From positions 1-8,978 of the forward strand of contig DXKH01000092.1 of assembly GCA_019415335.1 (NCBI GenBank): DNA of 8,978 nt, given 5' to 3'. The position numbers and the translations under genes are program-made. Origin of the DNA: Citrobacter sp. Its GTDB lineage: Bacteria > Pseudomonadota > Gammaproteobacteria > Enterobacterales > Enterobacteriaceae. Below are positions 1-8,402 of the stretch, piece by piece (within the stretch, counting starts at the first letter, position 1; the number at the start of each line of letters is the position of its first letter). Below the pieces are notes generated by a model. The model worked only from the letters and a program-made list of their open reading frames with translations. It was not told where the DNA came from and made no database searches.

Positions 1-97
1 TCTGGTGCGTATTGGCGCGCTGGACTGGACGCCCGCGCGTTCACGCCGCGAGCGTATGAACCCGGAAACGAACAGTATCGCTAATCGTCAACGCTAA
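1..97 (+). CDS. nuoA: NADH-quinone oxidoreductase subunit A, 3' end only
   Basis: The reading frame enters at base 2 and runs 31 codons to a TAA at 95-97. The visible peptide begins [20 protein letters not shown] and ends in NRQR, which matches the C-terminal tail of enterobacterial NuoA (about 147 residues in E. coli). NuoA is a small three-helix subunit of the membrane arm, packed against NuoH and NuoJ near the quinone entrance; only its hydrophilic, arginine-rich tail is in this window, after the last membrane helix. nuoA is normally the first gene of the operon, so the promoter region lies upstream of the window. The stop is 15 bases before the nuoB start, consistent with one transcript. 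The call rests on the recognised tail and on position just before nuoB. Confidence 0.93.
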
Positions 98-112
98 CCG
101 CGAGGCATTAAG

Positions 113-775
113 ATGGATTATACGCTCACCCGCATAGATCCTAACGGTGAGAACGACCGTTACCCCCTGCAAAAACAGGAGATCGTAACCGACCCCCTGG
201 AACAGGAAGTTAACAAAAACGTGTTCATGGGCAAACTGCATGACATGGTTAACTGGGGTCGCAAAAACTCAATCTGGCCTTATAACTTCGGCCTTTCCTG
301 CTGCTACGTTGAGATGGTGACCTCCTTCACCGCCGTGCATGACGTGGCGCGTTTTGGCGCAGAAGTTCTGCGTGCCTCACCGCGTCAGGCTGACCTGATG
401 GTGGTGGCGGGGACCTGCTTTACCAAAATGGCGCCGGTCATTCAGCGTCTCTACGATCAGATGCTGGAGCCGAAATGGGTGATTTCCATGGGCGCATGTG
501 CCAACTCCGGCGGTATGTACGATATTTATTCGGTAGTGCAGGGTGTTGATAAGTTTATCCCTGTGGATGTTTACATCCCGGGTTGCCCGCCGCGTCCGGA
601 AGCGTACATGCAGGCATTAATGCTGTTGCAGGATTCCATTGGCAAAGAACGTCGTCCGCTCTCCTGGGTGGTTGGCGATCAGGGCGTTTATCGCGCCAAC
701 ATGCAGTCAGAGCGCGAGCGTAAACGCGGCGAACGCATTGCAGTAACGAATCTGCGTACACCAGACGAGATTTAA
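113..775 (+). CDS. nuoB: NADH-quinone oxidoreductase subunit B (cluster N2 subunit)
   Basis: NuoB (PSST in mitochondria) is a 220-residue hydrophilic subunit at the junction with the membrane. It holds [4Fe-4S] cluster N2, the last carrier, which gives electrons to quinone. The four expected ligands are visible: adjacent Cys63 and Cys64 in the LSCCYVEM motif, Cys129 in [10 protein letters not shown] and Cys158 in IPGCPPRPE. The length equals that of the E. coli protein. GAGG at 102-105 sits 7 bases before the ATG and supports this start. The gene follows nuoA by 15 bases, but 89 bases separate its stop from the next start, one of only two large gaps in the window. Nothing in the protein looks truncated or unusual. 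Function is assigned from family knowledge plus the intact ligand set. Confidence 0.98.
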   Translation: MDYTLTRIDPNGENDRYPLQKQEIVTDPLEQEVNKNVFMGKLHDMVNWGRKNSIWPYNFGLSCCYVEMVTSFTAVHDVARFGAEVLRASPRQADLMVVAGTCFTKMAPVIQRLYDQMLEPKWVISMGACANSGGMYDIYSVVQGVDKFIPVDVYIPGCPPRPEAYMQALMLLQDSIGKERRPLSWVVGDQGVYRANMQSERERKRGERIAVTNLRTPDEI

Positions 776-782
776 TTTGCGC

Positions 783-845
783 CTGTCGGCAGCAGCATTT
801 TACTTCGCCTATCACTACATAAATCGCGCGAAGCTCTGTCGACAG
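783..845 (+). other. Nested inverted repeat in the nuoB-nuoC gap
   Basis: In the 89-base gap between nuoB and nuoC, CTGTCGGCAG (783-792) can pair with CTGTCGACAG (836-845) over 10 base pairs with a single G-U pair in RNA. Inside it, CTTCGC (803-808) pairs perfectly with GCGAAG (828-833), leaving a 19-base loop. The two stems are separated by 10 bases on the left and 2 on the right. The right outer arm is itself a 10-base palindrome. There is no run of U after the structure, so it does not look like an intrinsic terminator. A role in mRNA processing or in the relative output of nuoB and nuoC is possible but is inference. Confidence 0.5.
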
Positions 846-854
846 TCACCACGG

Positions 855-869
855 ACCATTTGCAATGGT
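855..869 (+). promoter_or_regulatory. Hairpin covering the upstream nuoC start codon
   Basis: ACCATT (855-860) and AATGGT (864-869) form a perfect 6-base-pair stem with the 3-base loop TGC. The ATG at 865-867 lies within the right arm. The next in-frame ATG, at 877, lies outside the stem, 6 bases after a weak GGTG (867-870). If the hairpin forms in the mRNA, it would favour the downstream start or lower initiation at the first. The stem is seen in the sequence; the effect is inferred. Confidence 0.4.
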
Positions 870-2667
870 GAACAATATGACCGACTTAACCGCGCAAGAA
901 GCCGCATGGCAGACCCGGGATCACCTTGATGACCCGGTCATCGGCGAACTGCGCAACCGTTTTGGGCCGGATGCCTTTACCGTTCAGGCGACTCGCACCG
1001 GGGTACCCGTTGTTTGGGTCAAGCGTGAACAATTACTGGAAGTGGGCGATTTCTTAAAGAGATTGCCGAAACCTTACGTCATGCTGTTTGACTTACACGG
1101 CATGGACGAACGTCTGCGCACTCACCGCGAAGGGTTACCCGCCGCGGATTTTTCCGTTTTCTACCACCTGATTTCCATTGAACGCAATCGCGATATCATG
1201 CTCAAGGTGGCATTGTCTGAAAACGATTTGCGTGTGCCGACCTTCACCAAACTGTTCCCGAACGCTAACTGGTATGAGCGTGAAACCTGGGAAATGTTTG
1301 GTATTGATATCGAAGGTCACCCGCACCTGACGCGCCTGCTGATGCCTCATACCTGGCAGGGCCATCCGCTGCGTAAAGACTACCCGGCGCGCGCCACCGA
1401 ATTCGATCCGTTTGAGCTGACGAAAGCGAAACAGGATCTGGAAATGGAAGCGCTGACCTTCAAACCGGAAGACTGGGGCATGCAGCGCGGTACCGAAAAC
1501 GAGGACTTCATGTTCCTCAACCTCGGTCCGAACCACCCGTCTTCACACGGTGCATTCCGTATTGTTCTTCAGCTTGATGGCGAAGAGATTGTCGACTGCG
1601 TACCTGACATCGGCTACCACCACCGTGGTGCTGAAAAGATGGGCGAACGTCAGTCCTGGCACAGCTACATTCCGTATACCGACCGTATCGAATACCTCGG
1701 CGGCTGCGTCAACGAGATGCCGTACGTGCTGGCGGTGGAAAAACTGGCGGGCATTACCGTACCGGATCGCGTTAACGTTATTCGCGTGATGCTCTCCGAG
1801 CTGTTCCGCATTAACAGCCACCTGCTGTATATCTCGACGTTTATTCAGGACGTCGGCGCCATGACGCCGGTCTTCTTTGCCTTTACCGACCGTCAGAAAA
1901 TCTACGACATCGTGGAAGCGGTCACCGGCTATCGTATGCATCCGGCCTGGTTCCGTATTGGCGGCGTGGCGCATGACCTGCCGCGCGGCTGGGACAAACT
2001 GCTGCGTGAGTTCCTCGACTGGATGCCGAAGCGTCTGGCTTCTTACGAGAAAGCCGCACTGCAAAACACCATTCTGAAAGGGCGTTCGCAGGGTGTGGCT
2101 GCTTATGGCAAGAAAGAAGCGCTGGACTGGGGCTGCACTGGCGCGGCGCTGCGTGCGACCGGTATTGATTTCGACGTGCGTAAAGCACGCCCGTACTCTG
2201 GCTACGAAAACTTTGACTTTGAAGTGCCGGTTGGCGGCGGGGTTTCCGACTGCTACACCCGCGTGATGCTGAAAGTGGAAGAACTGCGTCAGAGTCTGCG
2301 CATCCTTGAGCAGTGCCTCAACAACATGCCGGAAGGCCCGTTCAAAGCGGATCACCCGCTGACAACGCCGCCGCCGAAAGAGCGCACGCTGCAACATATC
2401 GAAACCCTGATCACCCACTTCCTGCAAGTGTCGTGGGGCCCGGTTATGCCGGCGAATGAGTCCTTCCAGATGGTGGAAGCGACCAAGGGTATCAACAGTT
2501 ACTACCTGACCAGTGATGGCAGCACCATGAGTTATCGTACCCGTATTCGTACCCCGAGCTACGCGCATTTGCAGCAGATCCCGGTGGCAGTACGTGGCAG
2601 CCTGGTGTCCGACCTGATCGTCCATCTGGGTAGTATCGATTTTGTTATGTCAGATGTGGACCGCTAA
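865..2667 (+). CDS. nuoC: NADH-quinone oxidoreductase subunit C/D fusion
   Basis: A fusion of the 30-kDa (C) and 49-kDa (D) subunits, as in E. coli and its relatives; many other bacteria have separate nuoC and nuoD. The C part covers about residues 1-190 and includes the conserved stretch from [12 protein letters not shown] (136-147) to HPLRKDYP (167-174). The D part runs from about residue 212 to the end, with HPSSHG (224-229), the His-bearing loop that lines the quinone site, RIEYLGG with Tyr277, the counterpart of the tyrosine that contacts the quinone head group, and the family ending [10 protein letters not shown] is derived from the large subunit of [NiFe] hydrogenases but binds no metal. 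The protein has 600 residues from this start; an in-frame ATG at 877 gives 596 (MTDLTAQE). No strong Shine-Dalgarno precedes either, so the start is uncertain by four codons. The stop is 2 bases before nuoE. Confidence 0.97.
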   Translation: MVNNMTDLTAQEAAWQTRDHLDDPVIGELRNRFGPDAFTVQATRTGVPVVWVKREQLLEVGDFLKRLPKPYVMLFDLHGMDERLRTHREGLPAADFSVFYHLISIERNRDIMLKVALSENDLRVPTFTKLFPNANWYERETWEMFGIDIEGHPHLTRLLMPHTWQGHPLRKDYPARATEFDPFELTKAKQDLEMEALTFKPEDWGMQRGTENEDFMFLNLGPNHPSSHGAFRIVLQLDGEEIVDCVPDIGYHHRGAEKMGERQSWHSYIPYTDRIEYLGGCVNEMPYVLAVEKLAGITVPDRVNVIRVMLSELFRINSHLLYISTFIQDVGAMTPVFFAFTDRQKIYDIVEAVTGYRMHPAWFRIGGVAHDLPRGWDKLLREFLDWMPKRLASYEKAALQNTILKGRSQGVAAYGKKEALDWGCTGAALRATGIDFDVRKARPYSGYENFDFEVPVGGGVSDCYTRVMLKVEELRQSLRILEQCLNNMPEGPFKADHPLTTPPPKERTLQHIETLITHFLQVSWGPVMPANESFQMVEATKGINSYYLTSDGSTMSYRTRIRTPSYAHLQQIPVAVRGSLVSDLIVHLGSIDFVMSDVDR

Positions 2668-2669
2668 TT

Positions 2670-3170
2670 ATGCACGAGAATCAACAACCACAAACCGAGG
2701 CTTTTGAGCTGAGTGCGGCAGAGCGTGAAGCCATTGAGCACGAGAAGCACCACTACGAAGACCCGCGTGCGGCGTCCATTGAAGCGCTGAAAATCGTTCA
2801 GAAGCAGCGCGGCTGGGTGCCGGACGGTGCGATCCATGCGATCGCCGATGTGCTGGGGATCCCGGCCAGCGATGTCGAAGGTGTTGCGACGTTCTACAGC
2901 CAGATCTTCCGCCAGCCAGTGGGCCGCCACGTGATCCGCTATTGCGACAGCGTGGTATGCCATATCAACGGTTACCAGGGGATTCAGGCTGCGCTGGAGA
3001 AAAAGCTCAACATCAAGCCGGGGCAGACGACCTTCGACGGTCGCTTTACGCTGCTGCCGACCTGCTGCCTGGGGAATTGCGATAAAGGGCCGAACATGAT
3101 GATCGATGAGGATACTCACGCTCATCTGACCCCGGAAGGCATTCCCGAACTACTGGAGCGGTATAAATGA
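2670..3170 (+). CDS. nuoE: NADH-quinone oxidoreductase subunit E (cluster N1a)
   Basis: NuoE (the 24-kDa subunit) is a thioredoxin-like peripheral protein of 166 residues, the same length as in E. coli. It binds NuoF and carries the [2Fe-2S] cluster N1a, which sits off the main electron path close to FMN. The ligands are visible as Cys92 and Cys97 (YCDSVVC), and Cys133 and Cys137 (CCLGNC, where Cys132 is an extra cysteine). The N-terminal part holds the usual helical region with [10 protein letters not shown] (46-55). The ATG comes 2 bases after the nuoC stop with only a weak ribosome binding site, so translation probably depends on ribosomes finishing nuoC. The stop overlaps the nuoF start by 4 bases. 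Together with nuoF and nuoG it makes up the NADH dehydrogenase module. Confidence 0.98.
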   Translation: MHENQQPQTEAFELSAAEREAIEHEKHHYEDPRAASIEALKIVQKQRGWVPDGAIHAIADVLGIPASDVEGVATFYSQIFRQPVGRHVIRYCDSVVCHINGYQGIQAALEKKLNIKPGQTTFDGRFTLLPTCCLGNCDKGPNMMIDEDTHAHLTPEGIPELLERYK

Positions 3171-4504
3171 AAGACATTATCCGTACTCCCGAAACGCATC
3201 CGCTGACCTGGCGGCTGCGTGATGACAAACAGCCCGTGTGGCTGGACGAATACCGTAGTAAGAACGGCTACGAAGGTGCGCGTAAGGCGCTGACCGGTTT
3301 GTCTCCGGACGAGATCGTCAACCAGGTTAAAGACGCTGGCCTGAAAGGGCGCGGCGGCGCAGGCTTTTCCACCGGTCTGAAGTGGAGCCTGATGCCAAAA
3401 GACGAATCCATGAACATCCGTTACCTGCTGTGTAACGCCGATGAAATGGAGCCGGGCACCTATAAAGACCGTTTGCTGATGGAACAACTGCCGCACCTGC
3501 TGGTGGAAGGCATGCTGATCTCCGCGTTTGCGCTGAAAGCATACCGGGGCTACATCTTCCTGCGCGGTGAATACATTGAAGCCGCCGTGCATCTGCGCCG
3601 TGCGATTGCGGAAGCGACCGAAGCCGGTCTGCTCGGCAAAAACATTATGGGCACCGGTTTTGACTTCGAACTGTTTGTTCACACCGGGGCAGGACGTTAC
3701 ATCTGCGGTGAAGAGACGGCGCTGATCAACTCACTCGAAGGCCGTCGCGCTAACCCGCGCTCGAAGCCACCGTTCCCGGCGACCTCTGGCGCATGGGGCA
3801 AACCGACCTGCGTCAACAACGTGGAAACGTTGTGCAACGTTCCGGCGATCCTCGCCAACGGCGTGGAGTGGTACCAGAACATTTCGAAGAGCAAAGATGC
3901 TGGTACCAAGCTGATGGGCTTCTCTGGTCGCGTGAAGAATCCAGGACTGTGGGAACTGCCGTTCGGCACGACTGCGCGTGAGATCCTCGAAGATTACGCG
4001 GGCGGCATGCGCGATGGACTGAAGTTCAAAGCCTGGCAGCCTGGCGGTGCGGGAACTGACTTCCTGACCGAAGCGCACCTCGATTTGCCAATGGAATTTG
4101 AGAGCATTGGTAAAGCCGGAAGCCGTCTGGGTACCGCGCTGGCGATGGCGGTTGACCACGAGATTGGCATGGTGCCGCTGGTGCGTAACCTGGAAGAGTT
4201 CTTTGCCCGTGAATCCTGCGGCTGGTGTACGCCATGTCGTGACGGCCTGCCGTGGAGCGTAAAAATTCTGCGAGCGCTGGAGCGTGGCGAAGGCCAGCCT
4301 GGGGATATCGAGACACTTGAGCAACTGTGTCGTTTCCTCGGTCCGGGTAAAACCTTCTGTGCACACGCACCGGGTGCGGTTGAGCCGCTACAGAGCGCCA
4401 TTAAATATTTCCGCGAAGAATTCGAAGCTGGCATCAAGCAGTCGTTCAGCAATACCCACGCGATTGGTGGTATTCAACCGAACCTGCTGAAAGAGCGCTG
4501 GTAA
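3167..4504 (+). CDS. nuoF: NADH-quinone oxidoreductase subunit F (NADH/FMN site, N3)
   Basis: NuoF (the 51-kDa subunit) oxidises NADH, holds the FMN and passes electrons to [4Fe-4S] cluster N3. Visible landmarks are the glycine-rich KGRGGAGF loop (60-67) for nucleotide/FMN binding, the [12 protein letters not shown] segment with Glu95 at the NADH pocket, [13 protein letters not shown] (174-186), and the N3 ligands Cys351, Cys354 and Cys357 (ESCGWCTPC) with Cys398 (TFCAHAPGA). The length of 445 residues fits the E. coli family. The start shares ATGA with the nuoE stop, and GGAG at 3155-3158 lies 8 bases upstream, so translation is likely coupled. After its stop comes the largest gap in the window, about 183 bases, which contains an ERIC repeat before nuoG. 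Confidence 0.98.
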   Translation: MKDIIRTPETHPLTWRLRDDKQPVWLDEYRSKNGYEGARKALTGLSPDEIVNQVKDAGLKGRGGAGFSTGLKWSLMPKDESMNIRYLLCNADEMEPGTYKDRLLMEQLPHLLVEGMLISAFALKAYRGYIFLRGEYIEAAVHLRRAIAEATEAGLLGKNIMGTGFDFELFVHTGAGRYICGEETALINSLEGRRANPRSKPPFPATSGAWGKPTCVNNVETLCNVPAILANGVEWYQNISKSKDAGTKLMGFSGRVKNPGLWELPFGTTAREILEDYAGGMRDGLKFKAWQPGGAGTDFLTEAHLDLPMEFESIGKAGSRLGTALAMAVDHEIGMVPLVRNLEEFFARESCGWCTPCRDGLPWSVKILRALERGEGQPGDIETLEQLCRFLGPGKTFCAHAPGAVEPLQSAIKYFREEFEAGIKQSFSNTHAIGGIQPNLLKERW

Positions 4505-4520
4505 ACGTTTTACGCGAAAG

Positions 4521-4624
4521 CATTCAAGATGCGTCAAGGCGGCAACCGAGAGAACCCCTGAGCTTACTAAAGTCAGTGACTGGGGTGAGCGAGGGAAGCC
4601 AACGCCGAGGCAGCTTGAAGGATA
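4521..4624. repeat. ERIC (IRU) repeat between nuoF and nuoG
   Basis: This imperfect palindrome matches the Enterobacterial Repetitive Intergenic Consensus. Bases 4570-4591 match the well-known central ERIC2 primer sequence at 21 of 22 positions, the difference being C at 4574, and the adjoining CTGAGCTTACT on the left resembles the other half of the core. ACCCC (4554-4558) pairs with GGGGT (4582-4586), and the outer arms TTCAAGATGC (4523-4532) and GCAGCTTGAA (4610-4619) are inverted copies with one mismatch. At about 104 bases it is shorter than the usual element of about 127 bases; the outermost arms seem degraded or absent, so the ends are approximate. ERICs are non-coding, non-autonomous repeats found in transcribed intergenic DNA. 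Here it would be transcribed inside the operon and fold into a long hairpin. Confidence 0.88.
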
Positions 4625-4648
4625 AAGCGGAAAAGAAATTCGATTAAC

Positions 4649-4667
4649 GCTTAGTCTCTGGCTAAGC
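4649..4667 (+). other. Small hairpin just upstream of the nuoG ribosome binding site
   Basis: GCTTAG (4649-4654) pairs perfectly with CTAAGC (4662-4667) around a 7-base loop, TCTCTGG. The stem ends 5 bases before the GGAAG of nuoG. It is short and half A/U, so only modestly stable. It could help keep the ribosome binding site open or mark an mRNA end after processing in the ERIC stem, but that is inference, and a 6-base-pair stem may arise by chance. Confidence 0.3.
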
Positions 4668-4672
4668 CAACT

Positions 4673-4677
4673 GGAAG
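4673..4677 (+). promoter_or_regulatory. nuoG ribosome binding site (decides the start)
   Basis: GGAAG lies only 1 base before the ATG at 4679 but 10 bases before the in-frame ATG at 4688. The spacing rules out the first codon as an efficient start and supports the second, which also gives the MATIHVDG beginning known for the family. Confidence 0.65.
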
Positions 4678-4687
4678 CATGCTGACT

Positions 4688-7414
4688 ATGGCTACGATTC
4701 ATGTAGACGGCAAAGAATATGAGGTCAACGGAGCGGACAACCTGCTGGAAGCTTGTCTGTCTCTCGGCCTTGATATTCCGTACTTTTGCTGGCATCCGGC
4801 GCTGGGAAGCGTTGGTGCTTGCCGCCAGTGTGCGGTGAAGCAATACCAAAACGCGGAAGACACGCGTGGTCGCCTGGTGATGTCTTGTATGACACCGGCC
4901 ACCGAAGGCACGTTTATTTCGATTGACGACGAAGAAGCGAAACAGTTCCGCGAAAGCGTGGTGGAGTGGTTAATGACCAACCACCCGCACGATTGTCCGG
5001 TCTGTGAAGAGGGCGGTAACTGCCATCTTCAGGATATGACCGTGATGACCGGCCACAGTTTCCGTCGTTATCGTTTCACTAAACGTACTCACCGCAACCA
5101 GGACCTGGGGCCGTTCATCTCTCACGAAATGAACCGCTGCATCGCCTGTTATCGTTGCGTACGTTATTACAAAGATTATGCAGACGGTCAGGATCTGGGC
5201 GTATATGGCGCGCACGATAACGTCTACTTCGGTCGTCCGGAAGACGGCACGCTGGAAAGCGAATTCTCCGGTAACCTGGTGGAAATCTGTCCGACCGGCG
5301 TATTCACCGATAAAACGCACTCCGAGCGCTATAACCGTAAGTGGGACATGCAGTTTGCGCCAAGCATCTGCCAGCAGTGTTCCATTGGCTGTAACACCAG
5401 CCCGGGTGAGCGCTACGGCGAACTGCGTCGTATCGAAAACCGTTATAACGGGACCGTTAACCACTACTTCCTCTGCGACCGTGGTCGTTTTGGCTATGGT
5501 TACGTGAACCTGAAAGACCGTCCGCGTCAGCCGGTACAGCGTCGCGGCGATGACCTGATCACCCTCAACGCCGAACAGGCGATGCAGGGCGCGGCAGATA
5601 TTCTGCGTCAGTCGAAGAAAGTCATTGGTATTGGTTCTCCGCGCGCCAGCGTCGAGAGCAACTTCGCGCTGCGTGAGCTGGTCGGTGCGGAAAACTTCTA
5701 CACCGGGATTGCGCACTCCGAGCAGGAGCGTCTGCAACTGGCACTGAAAGTGCTGCGTGAAGGGGGTGTGCATACCCCGGCGCTGCGTGAGATCGAATCT
5801 TACGATGCCGTGCTGGTGCTGGGCGAAGACGTCACCCAGACCGGTGCCCGCGTTGCACTGGCCGTGCGTCAGGCGGTGAAAGGCAAAGCACGTGAAATGG
5901 CGGCAGCGCAGAAAGTGGCTGACTGGCAGATTGCGGCGATCCTCAACATCGGCCAACGCGCCAAGCATCCGCTGTTCGTGACCAACGTGGATAACACCCG
6001 TCTGGATGATATCGCGGCATGGACCTACCGCGCACCGGTTGAAGATCAGGCGCGTTTAGGCTTCGCCATCGCCCATGCGCTGGATAACAATGCGCCAGCC
6101 GTTGACGGTATCAGCAGCGATCTGCAAAACAAAATCGACGTGATCGTTCAGGCGCTGGCCGGGGCGAAAAAACCGCTGATCATTTCTGGCACAAACGCCG
6201 GTAGCGCTGAAGTGATTCAGGCGGCTGCTAACGTGGCGAAAGCGCTGAAAGGTCGCGGTGCTGACGTCGGTATCACGATGATTGCCCGTTCAGTTAACAG
6301 TATGGGTCTGGGCATTATGGGCGGCGGTTCGCTGGATGATGCGTTGACGGAACTGGAAACTGGTCGTGCAGACGCGGTGGTGGTGCTGGAAAACGATCTG
6401 CATCGTCACGCGTCGGCAACGCGCGTCAATGCTGCGCTGGCAAAAGCGCCGCTGGTGATGGTGGTTGACCATCAACGCACCGCGATCATGGAAAACGCCC
6501 ACCTGGTGCTTTCCGCTGCCAGCTTTGCCGAAAGCGACGGTACGGTCATCAACAACGAAGGCCGCGCTCAGCGTTTCTTCCAGGTTTACGATCCTGCGTA
6601 CTACGACAGCAACACCATTATGCTGGAAAGCTGGCGCTGGCTGCATTCGCTGCACAGCACCGTACAGAACCGCGAAGTGGACTGGACACAGCTTGACCAC
6701 GTGATCGACGCTGTCGTTGCCGCGATGCCTGAACTGGCCGGTATTAAAGATGCTGCGCCGGATGCCACCTTCCGCATTCGTGGACAGAAACTGGCGCGTG
6801 AGCCGCACCGTTACAGCGGTCGTACGGCGATGCGCGCGAATATCAGCGTCCACGAACCGCGTCAGCCGCAGGACAAAGACACAATGTTTGCCTTCTCAAT
6901 GGAAGGGAACAACCAGCCGTCTGCGCCGCGTTCACAGATTCCATTTGCCTGGGCGCCGGGCTGGAACTCTCCACAGGCGTGGAACAAGTTCCAGGATGAA
7001 GTGGGCGGTAAACTGCGTCATGGCGATCCGGGTGTGCGGCTGATCGAAGCAACAGAAGGCGGTCTGGATTACTTCACGACCGTTCCGGCGAGCTTCCAGG
7101 CGCAGGACGGAAAGTGGCGTATTGCGCCGTACTACCATCTGTTTGGTAGCGACGAACTGTCTCAGCGTGCGCCGGTCTTCCAGAGCCGCATGCCGCAACC
7201 GTACATCAAACTCAACCCGGCTGATGCCGCGAAGTTGGGCGTGAATGCCGGTACCCGCGTCTCCTTTAGCTACGATGGCAACACGGTCACGCTGCCGGTT
7301 GAAATCGCCGAAGGTCTGACGGCAGGGCAGGTCGGTTTGCCGATGGGCATGCCGGGCATTGCGCCGGTTCTGGCGGGAGCGCGTCTTGAGGATCTGCAGG
7401 AGGCACAACAATGA
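4688..7414 (+). CDS. nuoG: NADH-quinone oxidoreductase subunit G (clusters N1b, N4, N5, N7)
   Basis: NuoG (the 75-kDa subunit) is the main electron wire of the peripheral arm, between NuoF and NuoI. From the ATG at 4688 it has 908 residues, the E. coli length. The ferredoxin-like N-terminus holds [2Fe-2S] N1b (Cys34, 45, 48, 67). [4Fe-4S] N5 uses His101, Cys103, Cys106 and Cys112; N4 uses Cys151, 154, 157 and 201. A fourth set, Cys228, 231, 235 and 263, forms N7, an off-path cluster kept only in some bacteria. The remainder, from about residue 220, is a molybdopterin-oxidoreductase-like domain that no longer works as a molybdoenzyme. An in-frame ATG at 4679 would add MLT but is badly spaced from GGAAG at 4673-4677. 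An ERIC repeat precedes the gene; its stop overlaps nuoH by 4 bases. Confidence 0.98.
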   Translation: MATIHVDGKEYEVNGADNLLEACLSLGLDIPYFCWHPALGSVGACRQCAVKQYQNAEDTRGRLVMSCMTPATEGTFISIDDEEAKQFRESVVEWLMTNHPHDCPVCEEGGNCHLQDMTVMTGHSFRRYRFTKRTHRNQDLGPFISHEMNRCIACYRCVRYYKDYADGQDLGVYGAHDNVYFGRPEDGTLESEFSGNLVEICPTGVFTDKTHSERYNRKWDMQFAPSICQQCSIGCNTSPGERYGELRRIENRYNGTVNHYFLCDRGRFGYGYVNLKDRPRQPVQRRGDDLITLNAEQAMQGAADILRQSKKVIGIGSPRASVESNFALRELVGAENFYTGIAHSEQERLQLALKVLREGGVHTPALREIESYDAVLVLGEDVTQTGARVALAVRQAVKGKAREMAAAQKVADWQIAAILNIGQRAKHPLFVTNVDNTRLDDIAAWTYRAPVEDQARLGFAIAHALDNNAPAVDGISSDLQNKIDVIVQALAGAKKPLIISGTNAGSAEVIQAAANVAKALKGRGADVGITMIARSVNSMGLGIMGGGSLDDALTELETGRADAVVVLENDLHRHASATRVNAALAKAPLVMVVDHQRTAIMENAHLVLSAASFAESDGTVINNEGRAQRFFQVYDPAYYDSNTIMLESWRWLHSLHSTVQNREVDWTQLDHVIDAVVAAMPELAGIKDAAPDATFRIRGQKLAREPHRYSGRTAMRANISVHEPRQPQDKDTMFAFSMEGNNQPSAPRSQIPFAWAPGWNSPQAWNKFQDEVGGKLRHGDPGVRLIEATEGGLDYFTTVPASFQAQDGKWRIAPYYHLFGSDELSQRAPVFQSRMPQPYIKLNPADAAKLGVNAGTRVSFSYDGNTVTLPVEIAEGLTAGQVGLPMGMPGIAPVLAGARLEDLQEAQQ
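7398..7403 (+). promoter_or_regulatory. Strong nuoH ribosome binding site inside nuoG
   Basis: AGGAGG, a full Shine-Dalgarno core, lies 7 bases before the nuoH ATG and within the last codons of nuoG (the Gln-Glu-Ala region). It is the strongest site among the junctions seen here and would let nuoH be translated well, alongside coupling through the ATGA overlap. Confidence 0.75.
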
Positions 7415-8388
7415 GTTGGATAACACCGGATCTTATCGATATCCTGCTGACCATTCTCAAAGCGGTGGTGATCCTGCTGGTGGTGGTCACCTGCGGGGCG
7501 TTCATGAGCTTTGGCGAACGTCGTCTGCTGGGCCTGTTCCAGAACCGCTACGGACCGAACCGTGTAGGCTGGGGCGGTTCGCTCCAGCTGGTCGCGGACA
7601 TGATCAAGATGTTCTTTAAAGAAGACTGGATCCCCAAATTCTCGGATCGCGTCATCTTTACCCTTGCGCCAATGATCGCCTTTACCTCACTGCTGCTGGC
7701 GTTTGCCATCGTGCCGGTGAGTCCGGGTTGGGTGGTTGCGGATCTGAACATCGGGATCCTGTTCTTCCTGATGATGGCGGGTCTGGCGGTGTATGCGGTG
7801 CTGTTCGCCGGTTGGTCGAGTAACAACAAATACTCGCTGTTGGGTGCGATGCGTGCATCTGCGCAAACGCTCAGCTACGAAGTGTTCCTCGGACTTTCCC
7901 TGATGGGCGTAGTGGCGCAGGCCGGTTCATTTAACATGACCGACATCGTCAACAACCAGACTGATATCTGGAACGTTATTCCGCAGTTCTTTGGTTTTGT
8001 CACCTTCGCTATCGCGGGCGTGGCGGTGTGTCACCGTCATCCGTTTGACCAGCCGGAAGCCGAGCAGGAACTGGCCGATGGTTACCACATTGAATACTCC
8101 GGGATGAAATTCGGTCTGTTCTTTGTGGGGGAATACATCGGTATCGTCACCATTTCTGCGCTGATGGTTACCCTGTTCTTCGGTGGCTGGCAGGGCCCGT
8201 TCTTACCGCCATTCATCTGGTTCGCGATTAAAACCGCGTTCTTCATGATGATGTTCATTTTGATTCGTGCGTCGTTACCGCGTCCTCGTTATGACCAGGT
8301 AATGTCCTTCGGCTGGAAGATCTGCCTGCCGCTGACGCTCATCAACTTGCTGGTAACGGCGGCTGTCATTCTCTGGCAGGCGCAATAA
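7411..8388 (+). CDS. nuoH: NADH-quinone oxidoreductase subunit H (membrane, quinone chamber)
   Basis: NuoH (ND1) is the membrane subunit that docks the peripheral arm and forms the quinone tunnel with NuoB and NuoCD. It has 325 residues, the E. coli length. About eight hydrophobic segments can be seen, near residues 10-32, 82-102, 112-133, 155-176, 188-207, 236-259, 267-286 and 302-322. Family signatures present are SFGERRLLG with Glu36, [11 protein letters not shown] (44-54), Glu157, the acidic loop [20 protein letters not shown] (210-229) with Glu216, 218, 220 and 228, and RPRYDQ (291-296). These charged residues belong to the path that links quinone chemistry to proton movement. The start shares ATGA with the nuoG stop and has a strong AGGAGG. 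It is followed after 14 bases by nuoI. Confidence 0.98.
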   Translation: MSWITPDLIDILLTILKAVVILLVVVTCGAFMSFGERRLLGLFQNRYGPNRVGWGGSLQLVADMIKMFFKEDWIPKFSDRVIFTLAPMIAFTSLLLAFAIVPVSPGWVVADLNIGILFFLMMAGLAVYAVLFAGWSSNNKYSLLGAMRASAQTLSYEVFLGLSLMGVVAQAGSFNMTDIVNNQTDIWNVIPQFFGFVTFAIAGVAVCHRHPFDQPEAEQELADGYHIEYSGMKFGLFFVGEYIGIVTISALMVTLFFGGWQGPFLPPFIWFAIKTAFFMMMFILIRASLPRPRYDQVMSFGWKICLPLTLINLLVTAAVILWQAQ

Positions 8389-8402
8389 GGGGCACAAAGA
8401 CC

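Noticed and set aside
783..845. Intrinsic terminator between nuoB and nuoC
   Set aside because: The stem is followed by TCACCACGG rather than a run of T, and transcription must continue into nuoC.
1543..2625. Open frame of 360 codons on the - strand opposite nuoCD
   Set aside because: It lies entirely inside the well-supported nuoCD gene, resembles no family I recognise and is rich in His/Arg/Val as expected for a reverse shadow of GC-rich coding sequence.
865..2667. nuoC/nuoD fusion as a novel gene fusion
   Set aside because: The fused C/D subunit is the known normal arrangement in E. coli and its relatives.
3165..3170. 4-base overlaps at nuoE/nuoF and nuoG/nuoH as possible frameshift sites
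   Set aside because: ATGA overlaps are ordinary translational coupling points; each gene has its own complete protein and ribosome binding site.
4554..4591. Intrinsic terminator in the nuoF-nuoG gap
   Set aside because: The strong stem belongs to the ERIC core and is not followed by a run of T, and nuoG onward is needed in the same operon.
4388..4849. Open frame of 153 codons on the - strand spanning the nuoF-nuoG gap
   Set aside because: It runs through the end of nuoF, the ERIC repeat and the start of nuoG; it is an accidental frame, and ERIC elements are non-coding.
5369..5476. Fourth cysteine cluster of NuoG (N7 ligands) as a new feature
   Set aside because: Cluster N7 is already known in E. 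coli and some other bacterial complex I enzymes.
4970..5968. Open frame of 332 codons on the - strand opposite nuoG
   Set aside because: It sits opposite the Fe-S domains of nuoG, whose cysteine motifs prove the + frame. It has no recognisable domain and is best explained by codon bias.
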